A program made the position numbers and the translations under genes. Positions 43,596-51,376 of a stretch of 64,000 nucleotides of DNA are shown here, piece by piece. This DNA is from Lacibacter sp. H375 (GTDB lineage: Bacteria; Bacteroidota; Bacteroidia; Chitinophagales; Chitinophagaceae). The notes beneath the pieces are model-generated. The model searched no databases. It was not told where the DNA came from and saw only the letters and a list, made by a program, of their open reading frames with translations. Position 1 is the first letter of the stretch. Every line of letters starts with the position of its first letter. The stretch covers positions 3,658,001-3,722,000 of the forward strand of contig NZ_JBBKTT010000001.1 in the NCBI RefSeq assembly GCF_037892425.1, read 5' to 3'.

Positions 43596-44165
43596 ATGAG
43601 AAAAATTATTTCATTTATGCATATGTCGCTTGACGGATTTGTAGCAGGACCGAACGGAGAAATGGATTGGATCAAAGTTGATGAAGAAATTTTTGATCAT
43701 GTTGGTAAACGGATAAGCAAAGGGGACACTGCATTATATGGACGTGTAACTTTTGAAATGATGGAAAGTTACTGGCCTACGGCAGCAGACAAGCCAACTG
43801 CGACCAAGCACGACATTGAACATTCAAAATGGTATAGCAAAGTGTACAAAGTTGTTTTATCAAAAACATTGAATGACGAAGGTTTTACTAATACACAAAT
43901 TATCAGCGACAATCTTACTGACAGAATAAATGAAATAAAACAAGGGGAAGGTGAAGATATCCTGCTTTTTGGCAGCCCCACAGCAACACATTCTCTTATT
44001 CAATTAAACTTAATTGATGGCTACTGGCTGTTTGTTAATCCAATTATTCTTGGGCGTGGCATTCCTTTGTTTACAAACACCAAAGAGAAAATAAAATTGA
44101 ACCTTTTAACTACCAGACCATTTACTTGCGGAGTAACTCAACTGAATTACACAGTAGACAAATAA
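43596..44165 (+). CDS. Dihydrofolate reductase-like (RibD C-terminal domain) protein
   Basis: 189 residues. The RibD_C fold is shown by the start MRKIISFMHMSLDGFVAGPNGEMDW-type opening (here split: IISFMHMSLDGFVAG), ALYGRVTFEMM, and DILLFGSPTATHSLIQLNLID. Such stand-alone proteins bind NADPH and reduce unknown substrates; they are not the housekeeping dihydrofolate reductase. Possibly co-transcribed with the preceding hydrolase. Confidence 0.9.
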   Translation: MRKIISFMHMSLDGFVAGPNGEMDWIKVDEEIFDHVGKRISKGDTALYGRVTFEMMESYWPTAADKPTATKHDIEHSKWYSKVYKVVLSKTLNDEGFTNTQIISDNLTDRINEIKQGEGEDILLFGSPTATHSLIQLNLIDGYWLFVNPIILGRGIPLFTNTKEKIKLNLLTTRPFTCGVTQLNYTVDK

Positions 44166-44292
44166 TAATTATTTGCAGTTGATGGTGTTAGCCTGCTCGG
44201 ATTTAACTTCAGCATGCTATAATCAAATATGAAAAAGATTTGCAGAGGCTAGGAGACGTGCCCAGGTTCATGTATTCATAGATTTAAGTAAA

Positions 44293-44808
44293 TTACCGTT
44301 CCCTCTTCTTTAAAATCTTCTTCGCCCTTGAATGAAACGCCGCTGTTTCATAATCCCATCGTTCTTCAATAACAGTAATGATCTCGGGTAATATCTCAGG
44401 ATATTCTTTAGCTAACTGTTCAAGTATGGTTAAGGAGAATGCTTTCACCGCTGCTTTTTCCTGCACATCGCAGATGAAAGAGAAACAGGCATCCATTACA
44501 TCGCCCTTCAATGCTTCAGGAATGGTGATGTATTGCAGCAGTCTTGTAATATTTCTGCGCACTGCATTGTGGAGGCCGGGCTTTCGTAATAATGCTACAA
44601 AGACGGGTAGATGTTTCTTCAGCAACTGTGGTTGTGTTTCGGCAATAGTTCCAATGGGCCAGGCTGCCCGTTGCACCACACGGTACTCATCGGTAAGAAA
44701 TAAGTGAACCAATTCATCAAAACGTTTTTGTGAACTGCCGATCCATGCAATGATCTTATTGGTTTGCTCTTTGGAATGTTTGGCTAATATTTCTTCACGG
44801 AGATTCAA
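44293..44808 (-). CDS. HEAT-repeat-like alpha-helical protein
   Basis: 171 residues, all helical, with repeated helix pairs such as YRVVQRAAWPIGTIAETQP and KAAVKAFSLTILEQLAKEYPE that fit HEAT or ARM repeats. Such proteins are usually binding scaffolds. It is the last gene of a minus-strand group with cutC (48 bases upstream) and a glycosylasparaginase. No named family is recognised. Confidence 0.75.
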   Translation of the reverse strand: MNLREEILAKHSKEQTNKIIAWIGSSQKRFDELVHLFLTDEYRVVQRAAWPIGTIAETQPQLLKKHLPVFVALLRKPGLHNAVRRNITRLLQYITIPEALKGDVMDACFSFICDVQEKAAVKAFSLTILEQLAKEYPEILPEIITVIEERWDYETAAFHSRAKKILKKRER

Positions 44809-44856
44809 AACCTGAGCTAAGAGATTAAAGTGAGGAAAAAGATAAGGAGAAAAGAG

Positions 44857-45594
44857 TTAAGAGGTTTGCTGGAGTCTGTTTAATTCGGCCAGGCAGGCAA
44901 TCACTTCATTGCTGTCAACAGTAACTGCAGTTAAATTTTCATTCATCTGATCATTGATGTATTGCATGCCCGTAGCAACATTCGTTCTTGCTGATGTATG
45001 AAACTCAACAGCACCAGTAAACTGAGCAAGCTCCGCAATCATGTTATGTCTTACACCGCTGCCCGGCATAATGATGATGCGTTCATCGGCTGTTGTTACC
45101 AATTGTTTCAGCAACTGTTTGCCGCCGGTAACATTGGGCATTAAGCCGGATGTTAGCACACGTTCGCAACCAATATCTATTAGAGTATCCAATGCTTCAA
45201 ATGCATCACGCACTCGATCAAATGCACGGTGAAAAGTTACACCCATAGGATAAGCCAGTTCAACCAAAGCAGCGGCACGGGCTTTATCAACAGTGCCATC
45301 AGCATTCAATAAACCAAACACCACACCATCGCAGCCGAGTTTTTTACAATGTTTAATATCTTCTTTCATTGCATCAAACTCATCAGCAGTATATAGAAAA
45401 TCACCACCACGTGGACGGATCATTGTATATAATTCAATTGATGCAAGTTCTCTCGCTTTCTTAATAAAACCAAAGGAGGGAGTAGTGCCACCTTCGCCGG
45501 GATTATCGCATAACTCAATACGATGCGCACCCGCCTGCTGAATAAGTGAACAGGATTCAATGCTGAAGGCGATTACTTCGAGTTTGTAATTCAT
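44857..45594 (-). CDS. cutC: CutC family protein (TIM barrel)
   Basis: 245 residues. CutC features: LEVIAFSIESCSLIQQAGA, RIELCDNPGEGGTTPS, TMIRPRGGDFLY, GVTFHRAFDRV and MPGSGVRHNMIAELA. The name copper homeostasis protein is historical, and a metal role in bacteria is disputed. Here it lies between a glycosylasparaginase gene and a HEAT-repeat gene on the same strand, which hints at glycan or amino-sugar catabolism rather than copper (inference). Confidence 0.93.
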   Translation of the reverse strand: MNYKLEVIAFSIESCSLIQQAGAHRIELCDNPGEGGTTPSFGFIKKARELASIELYTMIRPRGGDFLYTADEFDAMKEDIKHCKKLGCDGVVFGLLNADGTVDKARAAALVELAYPMGVTFHRAFDRVRDAFEALDTLIDIGCERVLTSGLMPNVTGGKQLLKQLVTTADERIIIMPGSGVRHNMIAELAQFTGAVEFHTSARTNVATGMQYINDQMNENLTAVTVDSNEVIACLAELNRLQQTS

Positions 45595-45715
45595 TTGAAA
45601 TACAGTTAAAAGTTTTGGGTTACGGGTTGCCGGTTTCGCAGTTTTTGTTGATTAGTAAGTGTTGGAGTTTAAATGTATTTCACCTTTAACCCGTACTATT
45701 ACTTCTAAACTTCCT

Positions 45716-46744
45716 TTAGCTAAACCAACACTTTGGTGTTACTGATTTTTCAAAACCAGCTTTTGTTACAGCCATATCAAAATTCTTCAAAACAGAATAG
45801 CCGCCATAGTCGCCTTTTTTATTGATGGCAATAAAACCAACCTGCACATTCTTTGCATTGGTTCCATTGTTCTTTACAATTCTTCTTACCGCTTCTTTGC
45901 AGGCTGCTTCAGGAGTTGCACCGTTGCGCATCATTTCAACCACAGTATGTGCACCACATATCTTAACTACTTCTTCTCCAACACCTGTAGCCGATGCAGC
46001 ACCTACTTCATTATCTACAAACAAACCTGCACCAATAATAGGAGAGTCGCCAACACGTCCACGCATTTTATAAGCCATCCCGCTTGTTGTACAGGCGCCA
46101 CTTAAATTTCCTTTGGCATCAAGCGCTACCATACCGATGGTATCATGATTCAGCAAAGCAACCGGCCATGGGTAAGGTTCAGGTTCATTCTTTTCATTTT
46201 GCTTTTTTTCTAACAGGTTAGGAATGATCATGGGGTCGTACTTCGATGTCTTTAACCATTCCTTCCACATTTTTTCGGCTTCTTCTGTTAACAGGTTTTC
46301 TTTTTTAAAACCCTTGCTTAATGCAAACTGCAAAGCACCATCACCCACCAATTGCACATGTGGTGTTTGTTCCATCACCAATCTTGCAACATTTATGGGA
46401 TGCATTATATGTTCAAGGTGCATCACAGCACCGCATTGTCCTTTCTCGTTCATGATGCAAGCGTCAAGCGTAACTCGTCCATCACGGTCGGGGAGACCAC
46501 CATAACCCACGCTGATATCAGCAGGGTCTGCCTCAGGCACCATCACGCCTGCTTCCACCGCATCAAGGGCACGGCCGCCTTTACTTAAAATCTTCCAGGC
46601 ATCCTTGTTGGCTTTCAGGTTGGCTCCCCAGGTTGATACTACAATCGGGCCTTTACCCGATTGGGCACTGCCGGCAAAGCTTTCGGTTGATAATAAAGCA
46701 GTTGAGAGACCGGTGAGCTGTATAAATCGTCTTCTGTTTAGCAT
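45716..46744 (-). CDS. N4-(beta-N-acetylglucosaminyl)-L-asparaginase (isoaspartyl peptidase/asparaginase 2 family)
   Basis: 342 residues with a twin-arginine signal (NRRRFIQLTG) at residues 3-12, so exported folded. Ntn-hydrolase: the proenzyme cuts itself before T202 in NHDTIGMVALDAKG, giving alpha and beta chains; GACTTSGMAYKMRGRVGDSP supplies the substrate-binding residues. The enzyme splits the GlcNAc-Asn bond left over from N-glycoproteins. Length fits glycosylasparaginase. It heads a minus-strand group with cutC and a HEAT-repeat gene. Confidence 0.93.
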   Translation of the reverse strand: MLNRRRFIQLTGLSTALLSTESFAGSAQSGKGPIVVSTWGANLKANKDAWKILSKGGRALDAVEAGVMVPEADPADISVGYGGLPDRDGRVTLDACIMNEKGQCGAVMHLEHIMHPINVARLVMEQTPHVQLVGDGALQFALSKGFKKENLLTEEAEKMWKEWLKTSKYDPMIIPNLLEKKQNEKNEPEPYPWPVALLNHDTIGMVALDAKGNLSGACTTSGMAYKMRGRVGDSPIIGAGLFVDNEVGAASATGVGEEVVKICGAHTVVEMMRNGATPEAACKEAVRRIVKNNGTNAKNVQVGFIAINKKGDYGGYSVLKNFDMAVTKAGFEKSVTPKCWFS

Positions 46745-46878
46745 AGATTTCAGATGTTAATGAGCGGTGAATGTAAGATGATTTTAAAATTTTTCAAGCT
46801 TTCCTTTAAACCTTCTTGATGGGCTGTGGTCTGTAATTACGTATCTGAAAACAAAATAAAAAACTTAAAAATCACCAC

Positions 46879-47271
46879 ATGAAGAAGCTTATCATTTTAT
46901 CCGTAGTTGCAATGGCAGCCTTTGTTTTTTCAATTAATGAATCTGCTGCACAAACCAGGCGCAAGCTTGATCGTAAAGAAAACCGTGTTGATCGTCGTGA
47001 AGACGTTCGTGACCGAAAAGAAGATGTACGTGACCGTCGTGAAGATGTAAAGGACCGCAGAGAAGACGTTCGTGATCGCAGAGAAGATGTACGTGATGCG
47101 AAGCACAATGGTGGCCGCAGAGATCGTATTGAAGATGTACGTGACCGTCGTGAAGATGTGAGAGATCGTAAAGAAGATGTTCGTGATCGTCGTGAAGACA
47201 AGCATGACCGCAGAGAAGATGTGCGTGACCGTAAGGAAGATCGCAGAGACCGTAAGCGTGGCCGTTTCTAA
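46879..47271 (+). CDS. Secreted low-complexity protein of charged seven-residue repeats
   Basis: 130 residues. Signal peptide about 1-24 (MKKLIILSVVAMAAFVFSIN, then ESAAQ). The mature part is built of about 14 repeats of seven residues, D-R-[RK]-E-D-V-[RK], broken once by KHNGGRRDRI near residues 75-83, and ends KRGRF. Arg, Lys, Asp and Glu make up most of it; there is no aromatic residue except the last. At DNA level the unit is 21 bases. It could form a long single alpha-helix with alternating charge or an unordered polyampholyte in the periplasm. No family name is recognised. Its own terminator follows, so it is monocistronic. Confidence 0.8.
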   Translation: MKKLIILSVVAMAAFVFSINESAAQTRRKLDRKENRVDRREDVRDRKEDVRDRREDVKDRREDVRDRREDVRDAKHNGGRRDRIEDVRDRREDVRDRKEDVRDRREDKHDRREDVRDRKEDRRDRKRGRF

Positions 47272-47312
47272 TCATATAAAACCCTATGCTAGTGAACTCT
47301 TCCCATATCCTG

Positions 47313-47346
47313 GGGTAACATGAAAATGTTACCCTTTTCTATTTTT
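47313..47346 (+). terminator. Intrinsic terminator after the charged-repeat gene
   Basis: GGGTAACAT (47313-47321) pairs with ATGTTACCC (47326-47334) around a four-base loop, followed by TTTTCTATTTTT. Confidence 0.9.
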
Positions 47347-47405
47347 AGTCGGAACTGTAGGTGAGATAGAAAAAGGCTGTTGTCCGTCCGAGAGGGCGTA
47401 ATAAA

Positions 47406-48017
47406 TCAATGAATCCTGTCGCCCCTTATCTCCATCCGTTGCATCAACTCTTTTTCAAACGCCAACCATTCTTTCCATCGGTCACGCACTTTCTTTTTAG
47501 GAAGATAATGTTCAGCCATGGTGATGAACAAGGTATAATGTCCGGCTTCGCTTTCCATAAACTTGCGGTAGAATTTGCGTAGATAAGCATCGTTCAATCC
47601 TTCGCTCAATCGTTTAAAACGTTCGCAACTGCGGGCCTCAATTAATGCCATTGTCAATAGTTCATCAAGAAAACGATCATCCACGTGTCCACCTTTTTTC
47701 TGGAAGGTCAATAACTCATTTACATAAATATCTTTTCGTTGACGACCGAGTTTCAATCCACGTTTGTGCAGCTCAGCAAGTACGGCACGGAAATGTCCCC
47801 ACTCTTCAGTAACAATAGGAGCCAGCTCCGTTATCAGCAATTCATATTGACTATAACGTTGAATAAGTGTAATGCAGGTGGTGGCGGCTTTCTGCTCACA
47901 ATAAGCATGATCGGTTAATATATCTTCCAGTGAAATGGCCGTAAGATCGACCCAGCGTGGATCGCTGGGTAGCTGCAGGCCGAGTATGTTTTTTACATCA
48001 ATTGATTCCTTCTCCAT
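47406..48017 (-). CDS. miaE: tRNA-(ms2io6A)-hydroxylase, MiaE-like
   Basis: 203 residues. A ferritin-like diiron enzyme that hydroxylates the isopentenyl group of the modified adenosine at tRNA position 37. Diiron ligands are visible: E41 in YCEQKAA, E72 and H75 in EEWGHFR, E127 in LIEARSCERF, and E157 and H160 in ESEAGHY. Length is usual. A perfect -7 box (TATTTTTG) ends four bases before the ATG and a hairpin lies just behind it. Confidence 0.93.
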   Translation of the reverse strand: MEKESIDVKNILGLQLPSDPRWVDLTAISLEDILTDHAYCEQKAATTCITLIQRYSQYELLITELAPIVTEEWGHFRAVLAELHKRGLKLGRQRKDIYVNELLTFQKKGGHVDDRFLDELLTMALIEARSCERFKRLSEGLNDAYLRKFYRKFMESEAGHYTLFITMAEHYLPKKKVRDRWKEWLAFEKELMQRMEIRGDRIH

Positions 48018-48021
48018 GCTG

Positions 48022-48052
48022 CAAAAATAAAGCTCTCTTAAGAAGAGAGCTT
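48022..48052 (-). promoter_or_regulatory. miaE -7 box with adjoining hairpin
   Basis: On the minus strand TATTTTTG (48029-48022) matches TAnnTTTG and is followed by four bases and the ATG, suggesting a leaderless transcript. Directly upstream AAGCTCTCTT and AAGAGAGCTT (48030-48052) form a ten-base perfect stem around AAG, where the -33 region would be expected. The hairpin might be a protein-binding palindrome. Confidence 0.4.
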
Positions 48053-48392
48053 ACTTACTTTTCAAAACTTGCTGATGAGAAGGTTGTTTATCATAGGTCT
48101 GCAACAGACCACGATTAAGAATGAAAGGTGTAATGGTTAGCTGATTGCACAGCAAAGTGAACGATAATTTTGAATATGAACAATACCTCAAAGCGGGTAT
48201 AAGCAACACCTTTTTGTTAAGCAAACAGGCTATCTGCTATTCTCACAGTTTAACAAACCAGGTAATTATTATTTTATCAAGAAATCTCTTGCTGTTGCAT
48301 TTGTAATTAACATTTAATCCTTATTGTTATCAATTAGCAGCTGTGCAAATACTTTTTTTAGCTAATTTTCATTTTTTATACCCCCACAGACT
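48053..48392. other. Intergenic stretch between miaE and the penicillin acylase gene
   Basis: 340 bases, AT-rich, between divergent genes. No open frame of convincing coding character, no tRNA and no repeat of the other intergenic families is seen. It must hold the promoter of the plus-strand gene, but no clear TTTG/TAnnTTTG pair is found. Confidence 0.5.
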
Positions 48393-50837
48393 ATGCGTTT
48401 AATTCCATTCCTGCTTGCAACAACCGTAACCGTTACCCTGGTAATAGTGCTTAACACAAGAATAGGCCCGGCACCTGCACTCGGCAAATTTTTAAGTCCT
48501 CAACACGGGTTTTGGCAGAATGCTGACCGTGCATCACAAAGTTTTACAGAAGAACTCAGCTTTCCTCAACTCAATGGAACTGCAAATGTATATTTCGATG
48601 AACGGTTAGTGCCGCATGTAGTTGCGGAGAATGATGCAGATGCTTATTTCATACAAGGATACCTGCATGCAAAATTCCGGTTATGGCAAATGGAATTTTC
48701 AACACGTGCTGCTGCAGGTCGCATTAGTGAAGTAATTGGCGAACGTGCAGTGAACTTTGATAAAGAACAACGCCGCATCGGGATGGTATTTGCGGCAGAG
48801 AATATGTTGAAGGAGATGGAAGCAAATGAATTTACAAAATTGTCGGTTGATAATTATACAAAAGGAGTGAATGCTTTTATCGAAAACCTCACTGAAAGCG
48901 CAATGCCTATCGAATACAAAATACTCGGTTACCAACCGGAGAAATGGAATAATCTTAAAACGGCTCTCTTCATCAAACAGATGACGAAGACACTTGCTTT
49001 CTCGGTTGATGATCTTCCATTAACGGCCTTGCGTAAAGTATTCAGTGACGATCAGATCGAAATTCTTTACCCGCAATTACAGGATTCGTTAGATCCAATT
49101 GTTCCAAAAGGAACAGTGTTTGATCCGCCTGCAGCTGCTGCTGTTGCACCGGCAAGTGTTGATTCATTATACCTGCAGAAAAAAGATTCAGCATTGAAAG
49201 TGGCAATGGTTGATCAACCATCCAAAGATAATGGCAGTAACAACTGGGCAGTAAGTGGAACAAAAACAAAAAGTGGTGCACCTATTCTTTGTAATGATCC
49301 GCATCTTGAATTAAGCTTACCTGCCATCTGGTATGAAATGCAGATCACCACAAAAAATATGAATGCTTATGGGGTGTCTTTTCCTGGAATACCCGGTGTA
49401 GTGATTGGATTTAACGACAGCATTGCATTTGGATTTACAAACGCAGGAAGAGATGTGCGTGATTTTTATGAGATCAAATTTAAAGATGAAACAAAGAAGC
49501 AATATTGGTTCAATAATGAATGGCGTGAAGCTCCGCAACGTGTGGAAGAAATAAAAGTAAAAGGCAAACCTTCGGTATTTGATACAGTAGCTTATACGGT
49601 ATTCGGCCCTGTAACTTATGATGAAAGTTTTTCGACGCCGCTCACCAATAAAAAAGCAATTGCAACGAGATGGATCGCTCATGATCCAAGCAATGAATTA
49701 CTGATGTGGCATTATCTTGATCGTGCAAAGAATTATGATGATTACTACAATGCCATCAAATATTTCACCGTGCCTGCACAGAACATGATCTTTGCGAGCA
49801 AACGTGGCGATATTGCTATCTGGCAGCAAGGGCATTTTCCTTTAAGATGGAATAAACAGGGCTTGTTTGTTATGCCGGGCGAAGACAGCAGTTATATGTG
49901 GCAGGGTATTATTCCGCCGGCTGAAAATCCGCACCAGGTTAATCCTGAACGTGGTTTTGTAAGCAGCGCCAACCAACGTCCTGTTGATGGAACTTATCCT
50001 TATTTTATTCCCGGTGGTTATGATGTATATCGTGGAGTGGAGATTAACCGGCGTTTAACCAGCATGAGCAATATAACGCCGCAGGATATGCAGCGTTTAC
50101 AGAATGTAAATTATAATCCGTTGGCAGAAGTGGTAACAAAGCTGATGAAGAAATATACAAACGAAGCTGATCTTGGCGCAGATGAAAAACGTTTCTTCAA
50201 TATGATCAAAACCTGGGATCTGCAAAACATCGCTGATTCAAAAGCTGCAACTGTTTTCCAGGTTTGGTATGATAGCCTGGAACGTAATGTTTGGTATGAT
50301 GAGTTAACGCAAAAAGATTCGGTGGTGTATGAGTGGCCGTATGAATATACATTGGCTGATGCACTAACAAAAGATTCCCTGTTTTCATTTATTGATGATG
50401 TGCGAACGCCAACAACCGAAACCATTTTCCAGGTGTTTGCATCGTCATTAAAAAAAGCAACTGTTGAATTGCTGCAAATGGAAAAGGAAAACACATTGGA
50501 TTGGGCGGTGCATAAAAACACAACGGTCTATCACATCTTAAAAGATGCAGTGATGCCTTTTGCACGAAAGGGTTTGCAGATTGGTGGTGGCAAGCACATT
50601 ATCAATGCAACGCAACATAGTCATGGCCCCAGCTGGCGCATGGTTGTGCATCTCACCAATGAAACAGAAGCGTATGTTGTTTACCCCGGTGGACAAAGTG
50701 GCAATCCTGGAAGCAAATATTACGACCAGTTTATTGACACATGGGCCGCCGGTCAATATTACAAAGCATGGGTGATGAAGACAGGAGAGGAAAAGAGTGA
50801 AAAAGTAAAATGGACAATGACGTTTAAAAAAGCATAA
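48393..50837 (+). CDS. Penicillin acylase family protein (Ntn-hydrolase)
   Basis: 814 residues with an N-terminal hydrophobic signal/anchor (about 4-21). The proenzyme is cut before the catalytic serine S282 in DNGSNNWAVSG; upstream are the alpha-chain phrases HVVAENDADAYFIQGY and RLWQMEF, downstream NDPHLELSLPAIWYEM and FPGIPGVVIGFND. The family includes penicillin G acylase, AHL acylases and cephalosporin acylases. The natural substrate here is unknown; periplasmic N-acyl compounds such as acyl-homoserine lactones or lipid amides are candidates (family knowledge). Followed by a small membrane protein gene on the same strand. Confidence 0.94.
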   Translation: MRLIPFLLATTVTVTLVIVLNTRIGPAPALGKFLSPQHGFWQNADRASQSFTEELSFPQLNGTANVYFDERLVPHVVAENDADAYFIQGYLHAKFRLWQMEFSTRAAAGRISEVIGERAVNFDKEQRRIGMVFAAENMLKEMEANEFTKLSVDNYTKGVNAFIENLTESAMPIEYKILGYQPEKWNNLKTALFIKQMTKTLAFSVDDLPLTALRKVFSDDQIEILYPQLQDSLDPIVPKGTVFDPPAAAAVAPASVDSLYLQKKDSALKVAMVDQPSKDNGSNNWAVSGTKTKSGAPILCNDPHLELSLPAIWYEMQITTKNMNAYGVSFPGIPGVVIGFNDSIAFGFTNAGRDVRDFYEIKFKDETKKQYWFNNEWREAPQRVEEIKVKGKPSVFDTVAYTVFGPVTYDESFSTPLTNKKAIATRWIAHDPSNELLMWHYLDRAKNYDDYYNAIKYFTVPAQNMIFASKRGDIAIWQQGHFPLRWNKQGLFVMPGEDSSYMWQGIIPPAENPHQVNPERGFVSSANQRPVDGTYPYFIPGGYDVYRGVEINRRLTSMSNITPQDMQRLQNVNYNPLAEVVTKLMKKYTNEADLGADEKRFFNMIKTWDLQNIADSKAATVFQVWYDSLERNVWYDELTQKDSVVYEWPYEYTLADALTKDSLFSFIDDVRTPTTETIFQVFASSLKKATVELLQMEKENTLDWAVHKNTTVYHILKDAVMPFARKGLQIGGGKHIINATQHSHGPSWRMVVHLTNETEAYVVYPGGQSGNPGSKYYDQFIDTWAAGQYYKAWVMKTGEEKSEKVKWTMTFKKA

Positions 50838-50850
50838 TTCCTAACACGCT

Positions 50851-50874
50851 CCGTCTGACGCCATCGTCTGACGG
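50851..50874 (+). terminator. Hairpin after the penicillin acylase gene
   Basis: CCGTCTGACG (50851-50860) and CGTCTGACGG (50865-50874) pair except for a central T-T mismatch; loop CCAT. No T-run follows, so it may only slow transcription into the next gene 15 bases on. Confidence 0.4.
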
Positions 50875-50888
50875 ATTAATTAAAATAC

Positions 50889-51245
50889 ATGAAATTCTTA
50901 GTTGCCTTTATACTCACTGCTCTCTTAAGTTACGCTGCTGGTTTTTATTTTCCCTGGTGGAGTATTGCTATTGCCTCATTTGTTGTGGCGACTGTAATTC
51001 CGCAGAAGCCCTTTAAAGCATTTCTGGCTGGCTTTCTCTCCTTGTTTTTTATGTGGCTCATCCTTGCATTGTATATCGATATGGGCAACCAGCATATTCT
51101 CTCCATGAAAATTGCTGAACTGTTGTTTAAATCTCATTCGCATGCACTCATTATGAGTGTCACCGGTTTGGTAGCAGGTTTGGTGGGAGGTTTTGCGGCC
51201 TTGAGTGGGTCGTATCTGCGACAAACAAAGAAAGCAACAACATAG
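50889..51245 (+). CDS. Small integral membrane protein
   Basis: 118 residues with four probable transmembrane helices: about 2-20 (FLVAFILTALLSYAAGFYF), 22-38, 44-63 (FLAGFLSLFFMWLILALYI) and 87-107 (ALIMSVTGLVAGLVGGFAALSG). A PWW motif follows helix 1. No family is recognised with confidence; similar small proteins are common in Bacteroidota. It lies 51 bases after the penicillin acylase gene and may share its transcript. Confidence 0.75.
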   Translation: MKFLVAFILTALLSYAAGFYFPWWSIAIASFVVATVIPQKPFKAFLAGFLSLFFMWLILALYIDMGNQHILSMKIAELLFKSHSHALIMSVTGLVAGLVGGFAALSGSYLRQTKKATT

Positions 51246-51376
51246 CCTTTTTTGGTGCTGAGAAGGTAGAGCATAGAGATGCCCTCTGTGTTTATTTTTT
51301 TCTCATATTCTCTCCGACCAAATTCTCAATAAGAATTAGTTTTTTCCTAACAACAGCACAAGTACTTTCGTGTACC

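Noticed and set aside
46872-47275. Three open frames on the minus strand over the charged-repeat gene, and a CRISPR-like look of the DNA
   Set aside because: The open frames follow from the biased 21-base unit. Units are contiguous without spacers, and the plus frame has a signal peptide and a terminator, so it is a gene and not a CRISPR array.
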